Shown: positions 24,229 to 32,891, counted from the first letter of the stretch. The stretch: DNA of 64,000 bases from Paraburkholderia fungorum (GCF_902833645.1 NZ_CADFGE010000002.1:747158-811157), one strand, 5' to 3'. Numbers and translations are program-made. The notes: generated from the sequence alone by a model not told the origin.

Positions 24229-25382
24229 AAGCGCTCCGACCTGTCACCGGACACGATTCGGGTCCATAGTTCTTCGCGCCGCTGAATATCTTCCACGGGA
24301 CCGATCCAGACGATGTGCGCCTGGTCGTTGCCTTCGGCTGGCGCCGTCAACGTGTTGGCGAGCCCCTGACGTTGCGTGAGCAATGCACTGACGTCCGGTT
24401 CGATCATATAGTTGATCCAGGCAAGCGCGAGCTCGCGATCCCTGGCCGAACGCGTCATCGCCCAGCAGTCGAGCCAGGCGAGCGCCCCTTCGTCGGGGAT
24501 CACGTAGCCCACGTCGGCACCGGCGCGGCGCAACGATTCAACCTGCTGGGTGCCATAGTTACCGAACATCAAGGCAACTTTATGCTGGACGAAGTACGCG
24601 GTCGCTTCTTCCGGCACCGTGTAATAGGTCAGCAGGTTGCGGCGCAGATCGACGAGCTTGCGGGCAATCACGCGCATCTGCGTGGCATCGAGCTGGAACG
24701 GATGGGGATATCCGAGCGCCAGCGCGGTGAACGAGAAATTATGCTGCGCGCTATTGAAGTCCAGCACCTTGCCGCGGTAACGCGGGTTCCACAATTCCCG
24801 CATCGAGCGCGGCGCAACGGCGAACTGCTTGCGGTCATAGATCAGCCCCATCGACGAATACGTGAATGGAATCGCGTACACCTGGCCCGCTGAGGTCAGC
24901 CCTTCAATCGATGAGCGCGCCTGAAACCGCGCCAACTGTTTCTTCGTATTGGGCAGACTGGTCAGATCGAGCGGCGCCAGCAGATTCGCGCGGGTATAGC
25001 GCTCGATTTCGGCGGTGTTGGCCGCGAGCACGTCGAACGGCGGCGTATCCTGGGCATGCATCTGCGCCCACAGCGCCTCGTCGGAATCCACCCACGTGAC
25101 TTCAACCTTCGCGTTGTAGCGTGTTTCGAAAGTCTTGACGACGTCGGCGTCGGCATAACCTGGCCATGCCAGCACACGCAAAACGTTGCCGGCCGCCGCG
25201 ACGGGCGCTGACGACAAAAGGCTAGCGCAAATAGCGGCATTTATCAGCAGCGTCAAAAAACCGGAAAAGCCGCGGCTGCCCAACGAATTCAGGCGCGCCG
25301 CCGCGACTGCAAATCGACACCGCAGCGATGGTTTGAAACAGCGCATTTCATCTGCCATCGAAATCGTTAGCATATACAACAC
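24225..25382 (-). CDS. Periplasmic substrate-binding protein, PotD/spermidine-putrescine type, probable sensor
   Basis: The protein has up to 385 residues, with a long N-terminus containing a hydrophobic export segment (FLTLLINAAICASLLSSAP) and mature start near AAGNVLRVLAWPGYADADVV, the usual PotD-family opening. Segments such as LAANTAEIERYTRANLLAPLD and EDIQRREELWTRI fit polyamine-binding proteins. No permease or ATPase gene is nearby; the next gene, overlapping by 4 bp, encodes a dCache diguanylate cyclase. It therefore probably presents a ligand to that sensor instead of feeding a transporter. Start is uncertain: GTG 25382, or ATGs at 25373, 25358 and 25346. Confidence 0.82.
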   Translation of the reverse strand: MLYMLTISMADEMRCFKPSLRCRFAVAAARLNSLGSRGFSGFLTLLINAAICASLLSSAPVAAAGNVLRVLAWPGYADADVVKTFETRYNAKVEVTWVDSDEALWAQMHAQDTPPFDVLAANTAEIERYTRANLLAPLDLTSLPNTKKQLARFQARSSIEGLTSAGQVYAIPFTYSSMGLIYDRKQFAVAPRSMRELWNPRYRGKVLDFNSAQHNFSFTALALGYPHPFQLDATQMRVIARKLVDLRRNLLTYYTVPEEATAYFVQHKVALMFGNYGTQQVESLRRAGADVGYVIPDEGALAWLDCWAMTRSARDRELALAWINYMIEPDVSALLTQRQGLANTLTAPAEGNDQAHIVWIGPVEDIQRREELWTRIVSGDRSERF

Positions 25383-26091
25383 CGCTTAGCAGAATGTCAT
25401 TAAGACGAACGCAAACAGGCACACGGCCTTTAACCTTATACGTCGTACCCGCTGACTTTGTTCAGACAGAAATCGATACATTCGCACGCTGCGAAGGCTG
25501 CTGTGCAAAGCGTTGATAATAGCGCCAAGTAATGCATTTTTGGTCCCAGCCGAGACCCAATCGATAAAAACAATCGGCCGGGCTTCATTTGACAAATTTA
25601 ACAAACACGCCCAACTGTATTTAACGGTACTTCAGGGGAAATCTTTAACTCATCGACAGTCAATTGAAACAATCGCGAGCGCTGTAATAATCCGCAATAA
25701 TCATTGGAAAATAAACGCCATTCAATACCGGTTTTGTCGGCACCACGCATCCTGCGAACTATCCGCCGAGTTTCTCCATCGACCATCCCCGACCGCGATT
25801 GACCAACTTGTTTACGACATCGTTACAAGACCGTAGCAACGCATCGAATCAATGCAATTCGCATGGCGACACTGTTGAACCCTCACCACATTCAAGCCTT
25901 AAAAGCTATTGCCATGCGCCATCCGGTGTTTCACTAGCTACCCAATCTTTTTGAACTGATAAGCTTGGCGCGCGCTGCTGGCCGCCCCGGCCGGCAGCTT
26001 CAACCCAAGCCTGACCATAAGTCGCGTCAGGCATCCCGCAGCGGCACAACCGCATACGGGAGTATTTGAACTACCACCGAGGAGTTAAACA
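25383..26091. other. Long AT-rich intergenic region, no supported gene
   Basis: About 700 bp between the divergent polyamine-type and amino-acid binding-protein genes. The part from about 25385 to 25870 is clearly richer in A and T than the rest of the window. Open frames there (for example 25513-25836) show no recognisable protein. It presumably carries both promoters; the last 20 bases hold GAGGAG (26079-26084), the ribosome site of the downstream gene. Confidence 0.6.
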
Positions 26092-26874
26092 GTGAAAAAA
26101 CTGCTAGCGGCTTTGACGGTTGCTCTGCTTGCAACCGTCTCGATTGGCGCACACGCTAAAGATTGGTCGACTATCCGTTTCGGCGTTGACGCCAGCTACC
26201 CCCCGTTCGAGTCCAAGGGCTCGGACGGCAAGCTCGTTGGCTTCGACATCGACCTCGGCAATGAAATCTGCGCGCGCCTGAAGGCCAAATGCGTGTGGGT
26301 CGAAAACGACTTTGACGGCATGATTCCGGCCCTGAAGGCGAAGAAATTCGACGGCGTGCTGTCGTCGATGTCCATGACGCCGCAACGCGCTGAACAGATC
26401 GCTTTCTCGTCGAAGCTGTTCAATACGCCGACGCGCCTCGTCACGAAGAAGGGTTCGGGCATCCTGCCGACCGCCGATTCGCTGAAGGGCAAGGCGGTTG
26501 GCGTCGAGCAAGGCACGATCCAGGAAACCTACGCGAAAACGTACTGGGAACCGAAGGGCGTGAAGGTCGTGCCGTATCAGAACCAGGACCAGGTCTACGC
26601 AGACTTGCTGTCGGGCCGTCTCGACGCATCGCTGCAGGACGCGGTTGAAGCTGAAATCGGCTTCCTGAAGACGCCGCGCGGCGCGGGCTACGAGTTCGCG
26701 GGCAAGGATCTGGTCGACGAGAAAATCCTCGGCAACGGCGCGGGTATCGGCATGCGCAAGGAAGACACCGATCTGAAGGCGAAGGTCGACAAGGCAATCG
26801 CCGACATCATCAAGGACGGTACGTACAAGAAGCTCGAGAAGAAGTACTTCGACTTCGACGTGTACGGCAGCTAA
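26092..26874 (+). CDS. ABC transporter substrate-binding protein, basic amino acids (HisJ/ArgT type)
   Basis: The 260-residue protein has a clear signal peptide (MKKLLAALTVALLATVSIGAHA, cut before KDWS) and a PBP2 domain opening IRFGVDASYPPFESKGSDGK. LVGFDIDLGNEICARLKAKC and SMSMTPQRAEQIAFS are typical of lysine/arginine/ornithine/histidine binding proteins. It would deliver the amino acid to a HisQMP-type permease, but no permease genes follow; a strong terminator does. Start is GTG 26092 with GAGGAG seven bases upstream. An AstE-like gene lies 270 bp downstream, which fits arginine-family catabolism. Confidence 0.9.
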   Translation: MKKLLAALTVALLATVSIGAHAKDWSTIRFGVDASYPPFESKGSDGKLVGFDIDLGNEICARLKAKCVWVENDFDGMIPALKAKKFDGVLSSMSMTPQRAEQIAFSSKLFNTPTRLVTKKGSGILPTADSLKGKAVGVEQGTIQETYAKTYWEPKGVKVVPYQNQDQVYADLLSGRLDASLQDAVEAEIGFLKTPRGAGYEFAGKDLVDEKILGNGAGIGMRKEDTDLKAKVDKAIADIIKDGTYKKLEKKYFDFDVYGS

Positions 26875-26918
26875 GCCGGCCATGCGCGCCTGAAGGCGCG
26901 CTTGTTCAGGCTTGCAAG

Positions 26919-26952
26919 GAACGGGCTCCGCAGCATACGGAGCCCGTTTTGT
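26919..26952 (+). terminator. Rho-independent terminator after the amino-acid binding protein
   Basis: CGGGCTCCG (26922-26930) pairs perfectly with CGGAGCCCG (26938-26946) across a seven-base loop and is followed by TTTTGTTT. It ends the single-gene transcript. Confidence 0.85.
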
Positions 26953-27143
26953 TTGGCGGCGCGCTTTGCACTCCGATTGCCGCGGCCGCCGTGCGAATCG
27001 CGCACGGCGCCGCGGAAAACCACGCGCCGCGTCATATCGGCTAAGATCGTGCGACGGCGGCGCCACCAACCGGGCTGCTCATGACCGGCCAAGAAGCACC
27101 CCGTTTCCTCCTGTAATCAACGACATAGCGCGGCACGCTCGCC

Positions 27144-28280
27144 ATGCCCGCGGATTTGAAAACCATGCAAACCCAAACCCATCCGCTGATTGCCCCGACG
27201 CTCGGCACCGCCCGTAATCTGACGAGTTTTCACTATGGTCCCGGCGGCGGGCAGAAGATTTACATCCAGTCGTCGCTGCATGCCGACGAGTTGCCTGGCA
27301 TGCTGGTCTCGTGGGCGCTGCGCCGCAAGCTCGCCGCGCTGGAAGCCGCCGGCAAGGTGCGCGGCGAGGTCGTGATCGTGCCGGTGGCCAATCCGATCGG
27401 TCTGAACCAGCATTTTCTCGGCCATCTGACGGGCCGCTTCGAGACCAACACCGCGCAGAACTTCAACCGCAACTTCTACGAGCTGTCGGCGCTGATCCAG
27501 CCTGGCATCGAAGCGCGCCTGAGCGGCGACATCGACGCCAATCGCACCGCAATCCGCGCGGCGATGCGCGAAGCGCTCGACGCGCAAGCGCCCGCAACCG
27601 AACTCGAATCGCAACGGCTGGCGCTGCAAAAGCTTTCGTATGACGCCGACGTCGTGCTCGATCTGCACTGCGACTGGGAAGCCGCGATGCACGTATACAC
27701 GAATCCCGACCTGTGGCCGGAAGTCGAGCCGCTCGCCCGCTACCTGGACGCCAAGGCGTCGCTGCTGGCGCTGAATTCGGTGGGCAATCCGTTCGACGAA
27801 ATCCACAGCTTCTGCTGGTCGGATCTGCGCGGCCGTTACGGCGACCGTTTCCCGATTCCGAACGGCTCGGTCTCGGTCACGATCGAACTGCGCGGCCAGC
27901 GCGAGGTGTCGTACGAGTACGCCGAGCAGGACGCTCAGGCGATCATCGAGTACCTGACCTCGCGCGGCGTGATCGACGGCACGCCGGCGCCGCTGCCGGC
28001 GCTCGAATTCGCCGCGACGCCGTTGGCCGGCGCCGAGCCGATCGTCGCGCCGATGAGCGGCGTGCTGGTTTACCGCTGTGAAGTCGGCACCTGGGTCGAT
28101 GTCGGCCACGAGATCGCCGATATCGTCGATCCGTTGACCGATCGCGTCGTCACGCTAAAGAGCAGCGTGGCCGGCGTGCTTTACGCACGGCATCTGACGC
28201 GCTTCGCGACGGCCGGGCTGGAATTCGCGCGCATTGCCGGTGCGAAGGCGTTCCGCAGCGGATCGTTGTTGAGCAACTAG
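27144..28280 (+). CDS. Succinylglutamate desuccinylase/aspartoacylase-family zinc hydrolase
   Basis: The 378-residue M14-related protein has the zinc motif HxxE in SSLHADELPGML and a later His in VVLDLHCDWEAAMHVYTNP. The catalytic Glu is probably in LRGQREVSYEYAEQDA. A C-terminal beta domain resembling a biotinyl/lipoyl hammerhead follows (APMSGVLVYRCEVGTWVDVGHEI). Family members deacylate N-acyl amino acids, as in the arginine succinyltransferase pathway, but none of the other ast genes is in the window. The ATG at 27165 (MQTQTHPL) is an alternative start. It is transcribed alone, with a strong hairpin after it. Confidence 0.82.
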   Translation: MPADLKTMQTQTHPLIAPTLGTARNLTSFHYGPGGGQKIYIQSSLHADELPGMLVSWALRRKLAALEAAGKVRGEVVIVPVANPIGLNQHFLGHLTGRFETNTAQNFNRNFYELSALIQPGIEARLSGDIDANRTAIRAAMREALDAQAPATELESQRLALQKLSYDADVVLDLHCDWEAAMHVYTNPDLWPEVEPLARYLDAKASLLALNSVGNPFDEIHSFCWSDLRGRYGDRFPIPNGSVSVTIELRGQREVSYEYAEQDAQAIIEYLTSRGVIDGTPAPLPALEFAATPLAGAEPIVAPMSGVLVYRCEVGTWVDVGHEIADIVDPLTDRVVTLKSSVAGVLYARHLTRFATAGLEFARIAGAKAFRSGSLLSN

Positions 28281-28296
28281 GCGCGCTTCCCGCCAT

Positions 28297-28329
28297 GCAA
28301 ATCGCCCGCTACTTCAGCGGGCGATTTGC
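28297..28329. terminator. Bidirectional terminator between convergent genes
   Basis: GCAAATCGCCCGCT (28297-28310) and AGCGGGCGATTTGC (28316-28329) form a perfect 14-bp stem with a five-base loop, in the 81-bp gap between the AstE-like and MetQ-like genes. The A-run and T-run inside the stem let it serve both strands. Confidence 0.82.
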
Positions 28330-28361
28330 GTTTACGCCTCTGTTGCGAAAGAACCGGTTAC

Positions 28362-29168
28362 TCAGAAAGCGGGGATGATCGCGCCTTTGAATTGCGTGTC
28401 GATGTACTTGCGCACTTCATCCGATTCGTAGGCCGCGACCAGCTTTTTGACCCACGGCTTGTCGCGATCCTGCGCGCGTACGGCGATCAGATTCGCGTAC
28501 GGCCCCTTGAGGTCTTCGATCGCGATCGCGTCTCTGGTCGGCTGCAAGCCGGCCTTCACCGCGTAATCCGTGTTGATCGACGCCGCGTCGAGGTCGTCGA
28601 GCGAGCGCGGCAATTGCGCGGCGTCGAGTTCGATCAGCTTGATCTTCTTCGGATTCTCCGCAACGTCGAGCGGCGTAGCATTGACGCCGTTGGTGCCGAC
28701 GCCCGGCTTCAGTTTGATCACGCCGTACTTCTGCAACAGCAGCAGCGCGCGGTTGCCATTCGACGGGTCGTTCTGGATGCCGACCTTCGCGCCTTCCGGC
28801 AAGTCCTTCAGCGACTTGAGCTTCTTCGAATAGAAGCCCATCGGCGAAACGTAGGTCAGGCCGACGTTGACGATCTTGTAGCCTCGCTGCCTGATCTGGC
28901 TATCGAGAAACGGCTGGTGCTGGAAGCCGTTGGCGTCGAGGTCGCCTGCGTCGAGTGCCGCATTCGGCTGCACGTAGTCGTTGAATTCGATGACCTTCAC
29001 GTTCAACCCCTCACGCGCCGCGACTCTCGTCACGACCGACCAGATCTGTGCGTCCGGGCCGCTCATCGTGCCGACCTTGAGTTGTTTGTCGTCGGCATGC
29101 GCAAACGTTGCCGTGAGCGAAACGGCGGCTATAGCGAGCAGATTCTGGATGATTTTGCGGCGTTGCAT
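28362..29168 (-). CDS. NlpA/MetQ-family methionine-type binding protein
   Basis: The 268-residue protein belongs to the NlpA lipoprotein family (MetQ): LKVGTMSGPDAQIWSVVTRVA, then DANGFQHQPFLDSQ, then VGIQNDPSNGNRALLLLQKYG. These bind D/L-methionine or related ligands for a MetNI importer. The export signal ends AHADDK with no lipobox cysteine, so it should be a soluble periplasmic protein and not a lipoprotein. No metN or metI gene is adjacent. It may serve a transporter encoded elsewhere or act on another ligand. Confidence 0.87.
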   Translation of the reverse strand: MQRRKIIQNLLAIAAVSLTATFAHADDKQLKVGTMSGPDAQIWSVVTRVAAREGLNVKVIEFNDYVQPNAALDAGDLDANGFQHQPFLDSQIRQRGYKIVNVGLTYVSPMGFYSKKLKSLKDLPEGAKVGIQNDPSNGNRALLLLQKYGVIKLKPGVGTNGVNATPLDVAENPKKIKLIELDAAQLPRSLDDLDAASINTDYAVKAGLQPTRDAIAIEDLKGPYANLIAVRAQDRDKPWVKKLVAAYESDEVRKYIDTQFKGAIIPAF

Positions 29169-29466
29169 GCGTGTGTCCTCGAGCGATTCTGATTGATAGG
29201 CGCGGATCGTCGCATGCAGCCGAGACCGCCGAAAACCAATCGTTTTTCACACGCTTATATGCACGGTCAGGAAAAAGCTTATGAGTGCGAGTCCTTGTGC
29301 GATTCCAGGCAGCAAAGAAACAGGAGTGTCGCGCGGGCGCGACAGTTTCTAAAAAAACCGAAGCTGTCACATACCTTACTCTGCATTCCCTTAAATTTCG
29401 GGCCATCCCGCGACCGAGCCAAAGAGCACGGCGGGGCGATCGCTTAATTTTTAATCGGAGAAAGTC

Positions 29467-30630
29467 TTGAACAAGAAAGTATTGACCGCCGCTACTCTCG
29501 CCGTCTTCGCCAGCGCCGCTCACGCGCAAAGCAGCGTCACGCTGTATGGCCTGATCGATGCCGGTATCAGCTACGTGAACAATTCAAAGACCGCCACCGG
29601 TCACGACAACCTCGTCAAGTACGACGACGGCGTGGCACAGGGCAGCCGTTGGGGCCTGCGCGGCACCGAAGATCTGGGTGGCGGCCTGAAGGCGCTGTTC
29701 GTGTTGGAAAACGGCTTTAACAGCGGCAACGGCACCCTCGGCCAGGGTGGCGCGCTGTTCGGCCGTCAGGCATACGTCGGCCTCTCGCAGAACAACGTCG
29801 GTTCGCTGACGTTCGGTCGCCAGTATTCGTTCTCGACGGACTATCTGGGCGGCAACTACTCGACGGGTGGCCAGACCGTCGCGGGTAACTACGCTTACCA
29901 CATCAACGACGTCGACCAGTTGACCTCGAGCCGTATCAACAACGCGGTCAAGTTCAGCAGCGCGAATTTCGCGGGCCTGACCTTCGGCGCGATGTACGGC
30001 TTCTCGAACCAGGCTGGCGCATTCGCCGGCGCGCCGGCAACCGGCACGACCGCGGCACCGGTCGCAGGTTCGTCGCGCGCATACAGCCTGGGTGTGAACT
30101 ACGCGAATGGCCCGTTCGGCATTGGCGCAGCGTACACGGACATCCGTTACCCGAGCCAGGCAACCCCGGCGTTCTCGACCAGCATCGCCAACGTGACCAC
30201 GGGCTCTGTCCGCGATCTGCGCACGTTCGGCGTGGGCGGCCGTTACTCGATCGGCGCGGCGACGCTGTGGGCGTTGTACACGAACACGCACTTCACGCCG
30301 GTCACGGGCGGCTCGACCACGTTCGCCGCGTATGAAGCAGGCGCGAAGTACGCATTCACGCCGGCACTGACGGCGGGTGCGGGCTATACGTACATGCACC
30401 TGAGCGGCGCCAACAAGGGCCACTGGAACCAGGCTGACCTGAGCGTCGACTACGCGCTGAGCAAGCGCACGGACGTCTACGCACTGGGCATCTACCAGAT
30501 CGCAGCGGGCCGCAACGGCACGCAGGATCTGCAGGCACAGATCGGCTCCAGCACGAGCTACTTCAACACGTCGGGCACGGGTTCGGACAACCAGCTGGCC
30601 TTCCGCGTCGGTATCCGTCATAAGTTCTAA
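29467..30630 (+). CDS. Outer-membrane porin, Gram-negative general (trimeric) type
   Basis: The 387-residue precursor has a signal peptide ending AHA and mature start QSSVTLYGLIDAGISYV, the Burkholderia/Bordetella OmpC-like porin opening. The 16-stranded barrel ends with the beta-signal AFRVGIRHKF (terminal Phe). LRGTEDLGGGLKALFVLENGF and LFGRQAYVGLSQNNVGSLTFGRQ are family hallmarks. The start is an unusual TTG at 29467 with GGAGA upstream; no ATG fits the signal peptide. A strong terminator follows. The preceding 298 bp hold its promoter and that of the MetQ-like gene. Confidence 0.93.
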   Translation: MNKKVLTAATLAVFASAAHAQSSVTLYGLIDAGISYVNNSKTATGHDNLVKYDDGVAQGSRWGLRGTEDLGGGLKALFVLENGFNSGNGTLGQGGALFGRQAYVGLSQNNVGSLTFGRQYSFSTDYLGGNYSTGGQTVAGNYAYHINDVDQLTSSRINNAVKFSSANFAGLTFGAMYGFSNQAGAFAGAPATGTTAAPVAGSSRAYSLGVNYANGPFGIGAAYTDIRYPSQATPAFSTSIANVTTGSVRDLRTFGVGGRYSIGAATLWALYTNTHFTPVTGGSTTFAAYEAGAKYAFTPALTAGAGYTYMHLSGANKGHWNQADLSVDYALSKRTDVYALGIYQIAAGRNGTQDLQAQIGSSTSYFNTSGTGSDNQLAFRVGIRHKF

Positions 30631-30686
30631 GCGGCTCTTGGCTTGCCGGCGAGGAGCGCAAGTTCCTTGCCGTCCTGAGGTTCCGG

Positions 30687-30714
30687 AAAACGCCCTGCGG
30701 GGCGTTTTTCTTTT
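30687..30714 (+). terminator. Rho-independent terminator after the porin gene
   Basis: AAAACGCCC (30687-30695) pairs with GGGCGTTTT (30700-30708) around a TGCG tetraloop, followed by TCTTTT. It is well placed 57 bp after the porin stop. Confidence 0.87.
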
Positions 30715-30870
30715 GCGGAAGCGGCTTTTTCAACTCCCTGTGTTGAGGCAACGCCGTCTGATGGCGCCCCGCCACTTCGTCAACTTTGCAACGGTAACGG
30801 CTAACCGCGCCGCGCATCACAGTATCAGTCGCGCCCGGGCCACAGCAAACCCGGCCGCAGATGGCCAGCG

Positions 30871-31284
30871 CTACGCCGGACCGGACGTGTCCATCTGCGA
30901 GGCCCGCGCCAGTGCTTGCGTGTCGATGTACTCCCGGATGCTCGTCAGTCTGCCGTCACGGACCGTGATGGCGAAGATCCAGTCGTCTTCGAACGTCTTG
31001 TTCGTGGCTTTGATCGTCCCCCTGGCGAAGCCGACGACGACGACCCTGTCTCCTTGCGCGATGAACTCCCGCGGTTCCATTGACGTTTCTATCGACCTGG
31101 ATGCGGTCTCAAGCAAATCCGTCAGCCCCGCGTGTCCGTGGCGCGTTCCGGCCAATGGCCAATCCTCGCCCGGGATGATCCACTCGATGTCTTCGGCAAC
31201 CAGCGTCAGCAGACCCTTCCTGTCGCCGCGGCCGATCGCAGCGAAGAAGTCCTTCACGGTCTGGACGTTCTTATCGGTATCCAT
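30871..31284 (-). CDS. SnoaL-like / nuclear transport factor 2-fold protein
   Basis: The 137-residue protein begins MDTDKNVQTVKDFFAAIGRG, the usual opening of the NTF2-like (ketosteroid isomerase/SnoaL) fold. It has LVAEDIEWIIPGEDWPLAGT in the middle and EDDWIFAITVRDGRLTSIREYIDT near the end. Such proteins are small cone-shaped enzymes or binding proteins acting on hydrophobic or polyketide-like substrates. ATG 31284 with GGAGAAA upstream is chosen; the longer frame is not coding. It follows the SDR gene by 106 bp on the same strand and is probably under the same TetR control. Confidence 0.8.
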   Translation of the reverse strand: MDTDKNVQTVKDFFAAIGRGDRKGLLTLVAEDIEWIIPGEDWPLAGTRHGHAGLTDLLETASRSIETSMEPREFIAQGDRVVVVGFARGTIKATNKTFEDDWIFAITVRDGRLTSIREYIDTQALARASQMDTSGPA

Positions 31285-31390
31285 AGGAATTTCTCCATTT
31301 CTCCTGGATCGGAGCGCGCGCGAATAAAGTGTGTGAAACGTGGTCCCACGACTGGCGGGGCCGGCGGGCCAGCCACGGGAGCGCTTCGGG

Positions 31391-32143
31391 TCAGCCCTGC
31401 GCCATGCCCCCATCGACGGGAAGATCGATACCAGTGATGTACGAACTTTCGTCAGAGGCAAGGAACGTGACCGCTGCAGCGATTTCCTCGGGCATGCCCC
31501 TGCGGCCCATTGGGATCTGCGTGGTGAACTGTGCGACTGCCTGCTCGGCCTGTTCAGTGGTAAGGCCTGTCGTAGTCGCCAGGGCCGGGGTGTCGATTGC
31601 TCCGGGGCTCATACAATTAACGCGGATCTTGCGGTCTTTCAATTCCAGCGCCCAACCGCGCGCGAAGTTGCGCACAGCCGCCTTACTCGCGGCGTAAGCC
31701 GTAAATCCTGGAAGCCCGAGCACGTTCGAGACCGAAGAGTTCAGGATAATCGAACCGCCGTCTTTGAAGAGGGGAAGGGCCTTCTGCACCGTAAAGAACA
31801 TTCCCTTCACGTTCACGTCGAAGGTCTGGTCAAAATGGGCCTCGGTAGCTACCGCGAGCGGTGCGATTGTCCCTGCGCCCGCATTCGCGAACAGAACGTC
31901 GATGTGACCACGTTTCTCCTTCACGACAGCGTAGAGCCGGTCCAGATCTTCCAGACGGGACACGTCGCCAACGACCGTCGTAACGTTTTTCCCGATGGCG
32001 GCGGCGGCCTCCTTCAGCTGTTTCTCCCGTCGCCCAGTAATCACGACGTGCGCGCCTTCTTCCACGAAGCGCCTGGCTGTGGCCAGGCCAATCCCGCTGC
32101 TTCCGCCCGTGATGACTGCAACCTTACCTTCCAGGTTTTTCAT
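31391..32143 (-). CDS. Short-chain dehydrogenase/reductase
   Basis: The 250-residue classical SDR has the cofactor motif TGGSSGIGLATARRF (about 12-26), NAG in FANAGAGTIAPLA, the catalytic Ser in LNSSVSNVLG and YxxxK in YAASKAAVRNFARG. Arg/Lys residues after the first strand (TGRREKQ) suggest NADP preference. It is divergent from a TetR gene across 157 bp containing three operator-like palindromes, the usual arrangement for a substrate-inducible oxidoreductase. The substrate is unknown; a carbonyl compound or alcohol is expected. Confidence 0.9.
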   Translation of the reverse strand: MKNLEGKVAVITGGSSGIGLATARRFVEEGAHVVITGRREKQLKEAAAAIGKNVTTVVGDVSRLEDLDRLYAVVKEKRGHIDVLFANAGAGTIAPLAVATEAHFDQTFDVNVKGMFFTVQKALPLFKDGGSIILNSSVSNVLGLPGFTAYAASKAAVRNFARGWALELKDRKIRVNCMSPGAIDTPALATTTGLTTEQAEQAVAQFTTQIPMGRRGMPEEIAAAVTFLASDESSYITGIDLPVDGGMAQG

Positions 32144-32213
32144 AATCTTTCGCCTTTCGTTTGGGGTGTAAAGCAGCGCCGCTGCCCCAACCGGTGCACA
32201 GGCGCTGTATCAT

Positions 32214-32283
32214 CTGGATCGCCGATCCAGATCATGATTCACAATATCCGGATCAGTGATCCAAATATACGGATCGGTGATCC
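32214..32283. promoter_or_regulatory. Three TetR-type operator copies, GGATCnnnGATCC
   Basis: GGATCGCCGATCC (32216-32228, extended to a 17-bp dyad by CT/AG flanks), GGATCAGTGATCC (32250-32262) and GGATCGGTGATCC (32271-32283) share one dyad. They sit between the divergent SDR and TetR genes, the last ending 17 bp before the TetR start. Copies 2 and 3 are 21 bp apart (two helical turns). This is the clearest local operator set in the window. Confidence 0.78.
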
Positions 32284-32300
32284 GTTTGTCAAGGAACCCC

Positions 32301-32891
32301 ATGCGAGCCGACGCACAAAAAAATTACAGCCATCTACTTGCAGTCGCGCACGACGTTGTCGCCACGCACGGCGTCGACGCATCGATGCGAGATATCGCCC
32401 GCCGGGCCGGTGTCGGGTTGGCTACGCTGCTGCGTCATTTCCCAACGCGAGAAGCCTTGTTTGAAGCGTTGTTGTGTACGAATCTGGACGAACTGACGCA
32501 GAAGGCAGACGAACTCGAAACGTCGCATTCACCTGACGAAGCGCTCGTGTCCTGGTTTCGGGAATGGATGGCTTTCGCCCAAAGCTATAAAGGCGTCGTC
32601 GCCCTGATGGCGGCCGCCCACACGAATCCGGACTCCGCTCTTTATGCTTCATGCGCAGCGGTGCACTCAGCGAGCGCGCGACTACTGCTTCGTGCTCAGG
32701 CCGAAGGCACGGCACGCGCCGACATGAATGGGGACGACCTGTTCGGCCTCATGGCGGCGCTCGGCTGGCTCGTCGACCTACCGTCATTCGCGCCACGGGC
32801 CGATCATCTGGTTCACATTGTCACTAGCGGCATCCTTCCGGATCGGTCGGGCAACGATGTCGAGAAGCGACGAGTTGAATCGGATCGATAA
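32301..32891 (+). CDS. TetR-family transcriptional regulator
   Basis: The 196-residue protein has the TetR helix-turn-helix ASMRDIARRAGVGLATLLRHFPTREALF (about 27-54) and a helical C-terminal ligand domain. ATG 32301, preceded by AAGGA, is used instead of the earlier in-frame codon at 32256, which lies within the operator region. It is divergent from the SDR/SnoaL pair, and the shared gap holds three copies of one palindrome; it therefore probably represses both itself and that pair. The ligand is unknown. Confidence 0.88.
   Translation: MRADAQKNYSHLLAVAHDVVATHGVDASMRDIARRAGVGLATLLRHFPTREALFEALLCTNLDELTQKADELETSHSPDEALVSWFREWMAFAQSYKGVVALMAAAHTNPDSALYASCAAVHSASARLLLRAQAEGTARADMNGDDLFGLMAALGWLVDLPSFAPRADHLVHIVTSGILPDRSGNDVEKRRVESDR

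Noticed and set aside
25513..25836. 107-codon plus-strand ORF in the AT-rich region
   Set aside because: No ribosome site, signal, domain or recognisable similarity; retained only as part of the AT-rich region note.
25975..25995. Possible sigma-54 promoter (TGGCGCGCGCTGCT)
   Set aside because: GG and GC elements are eight bases apart rather than the required ten.
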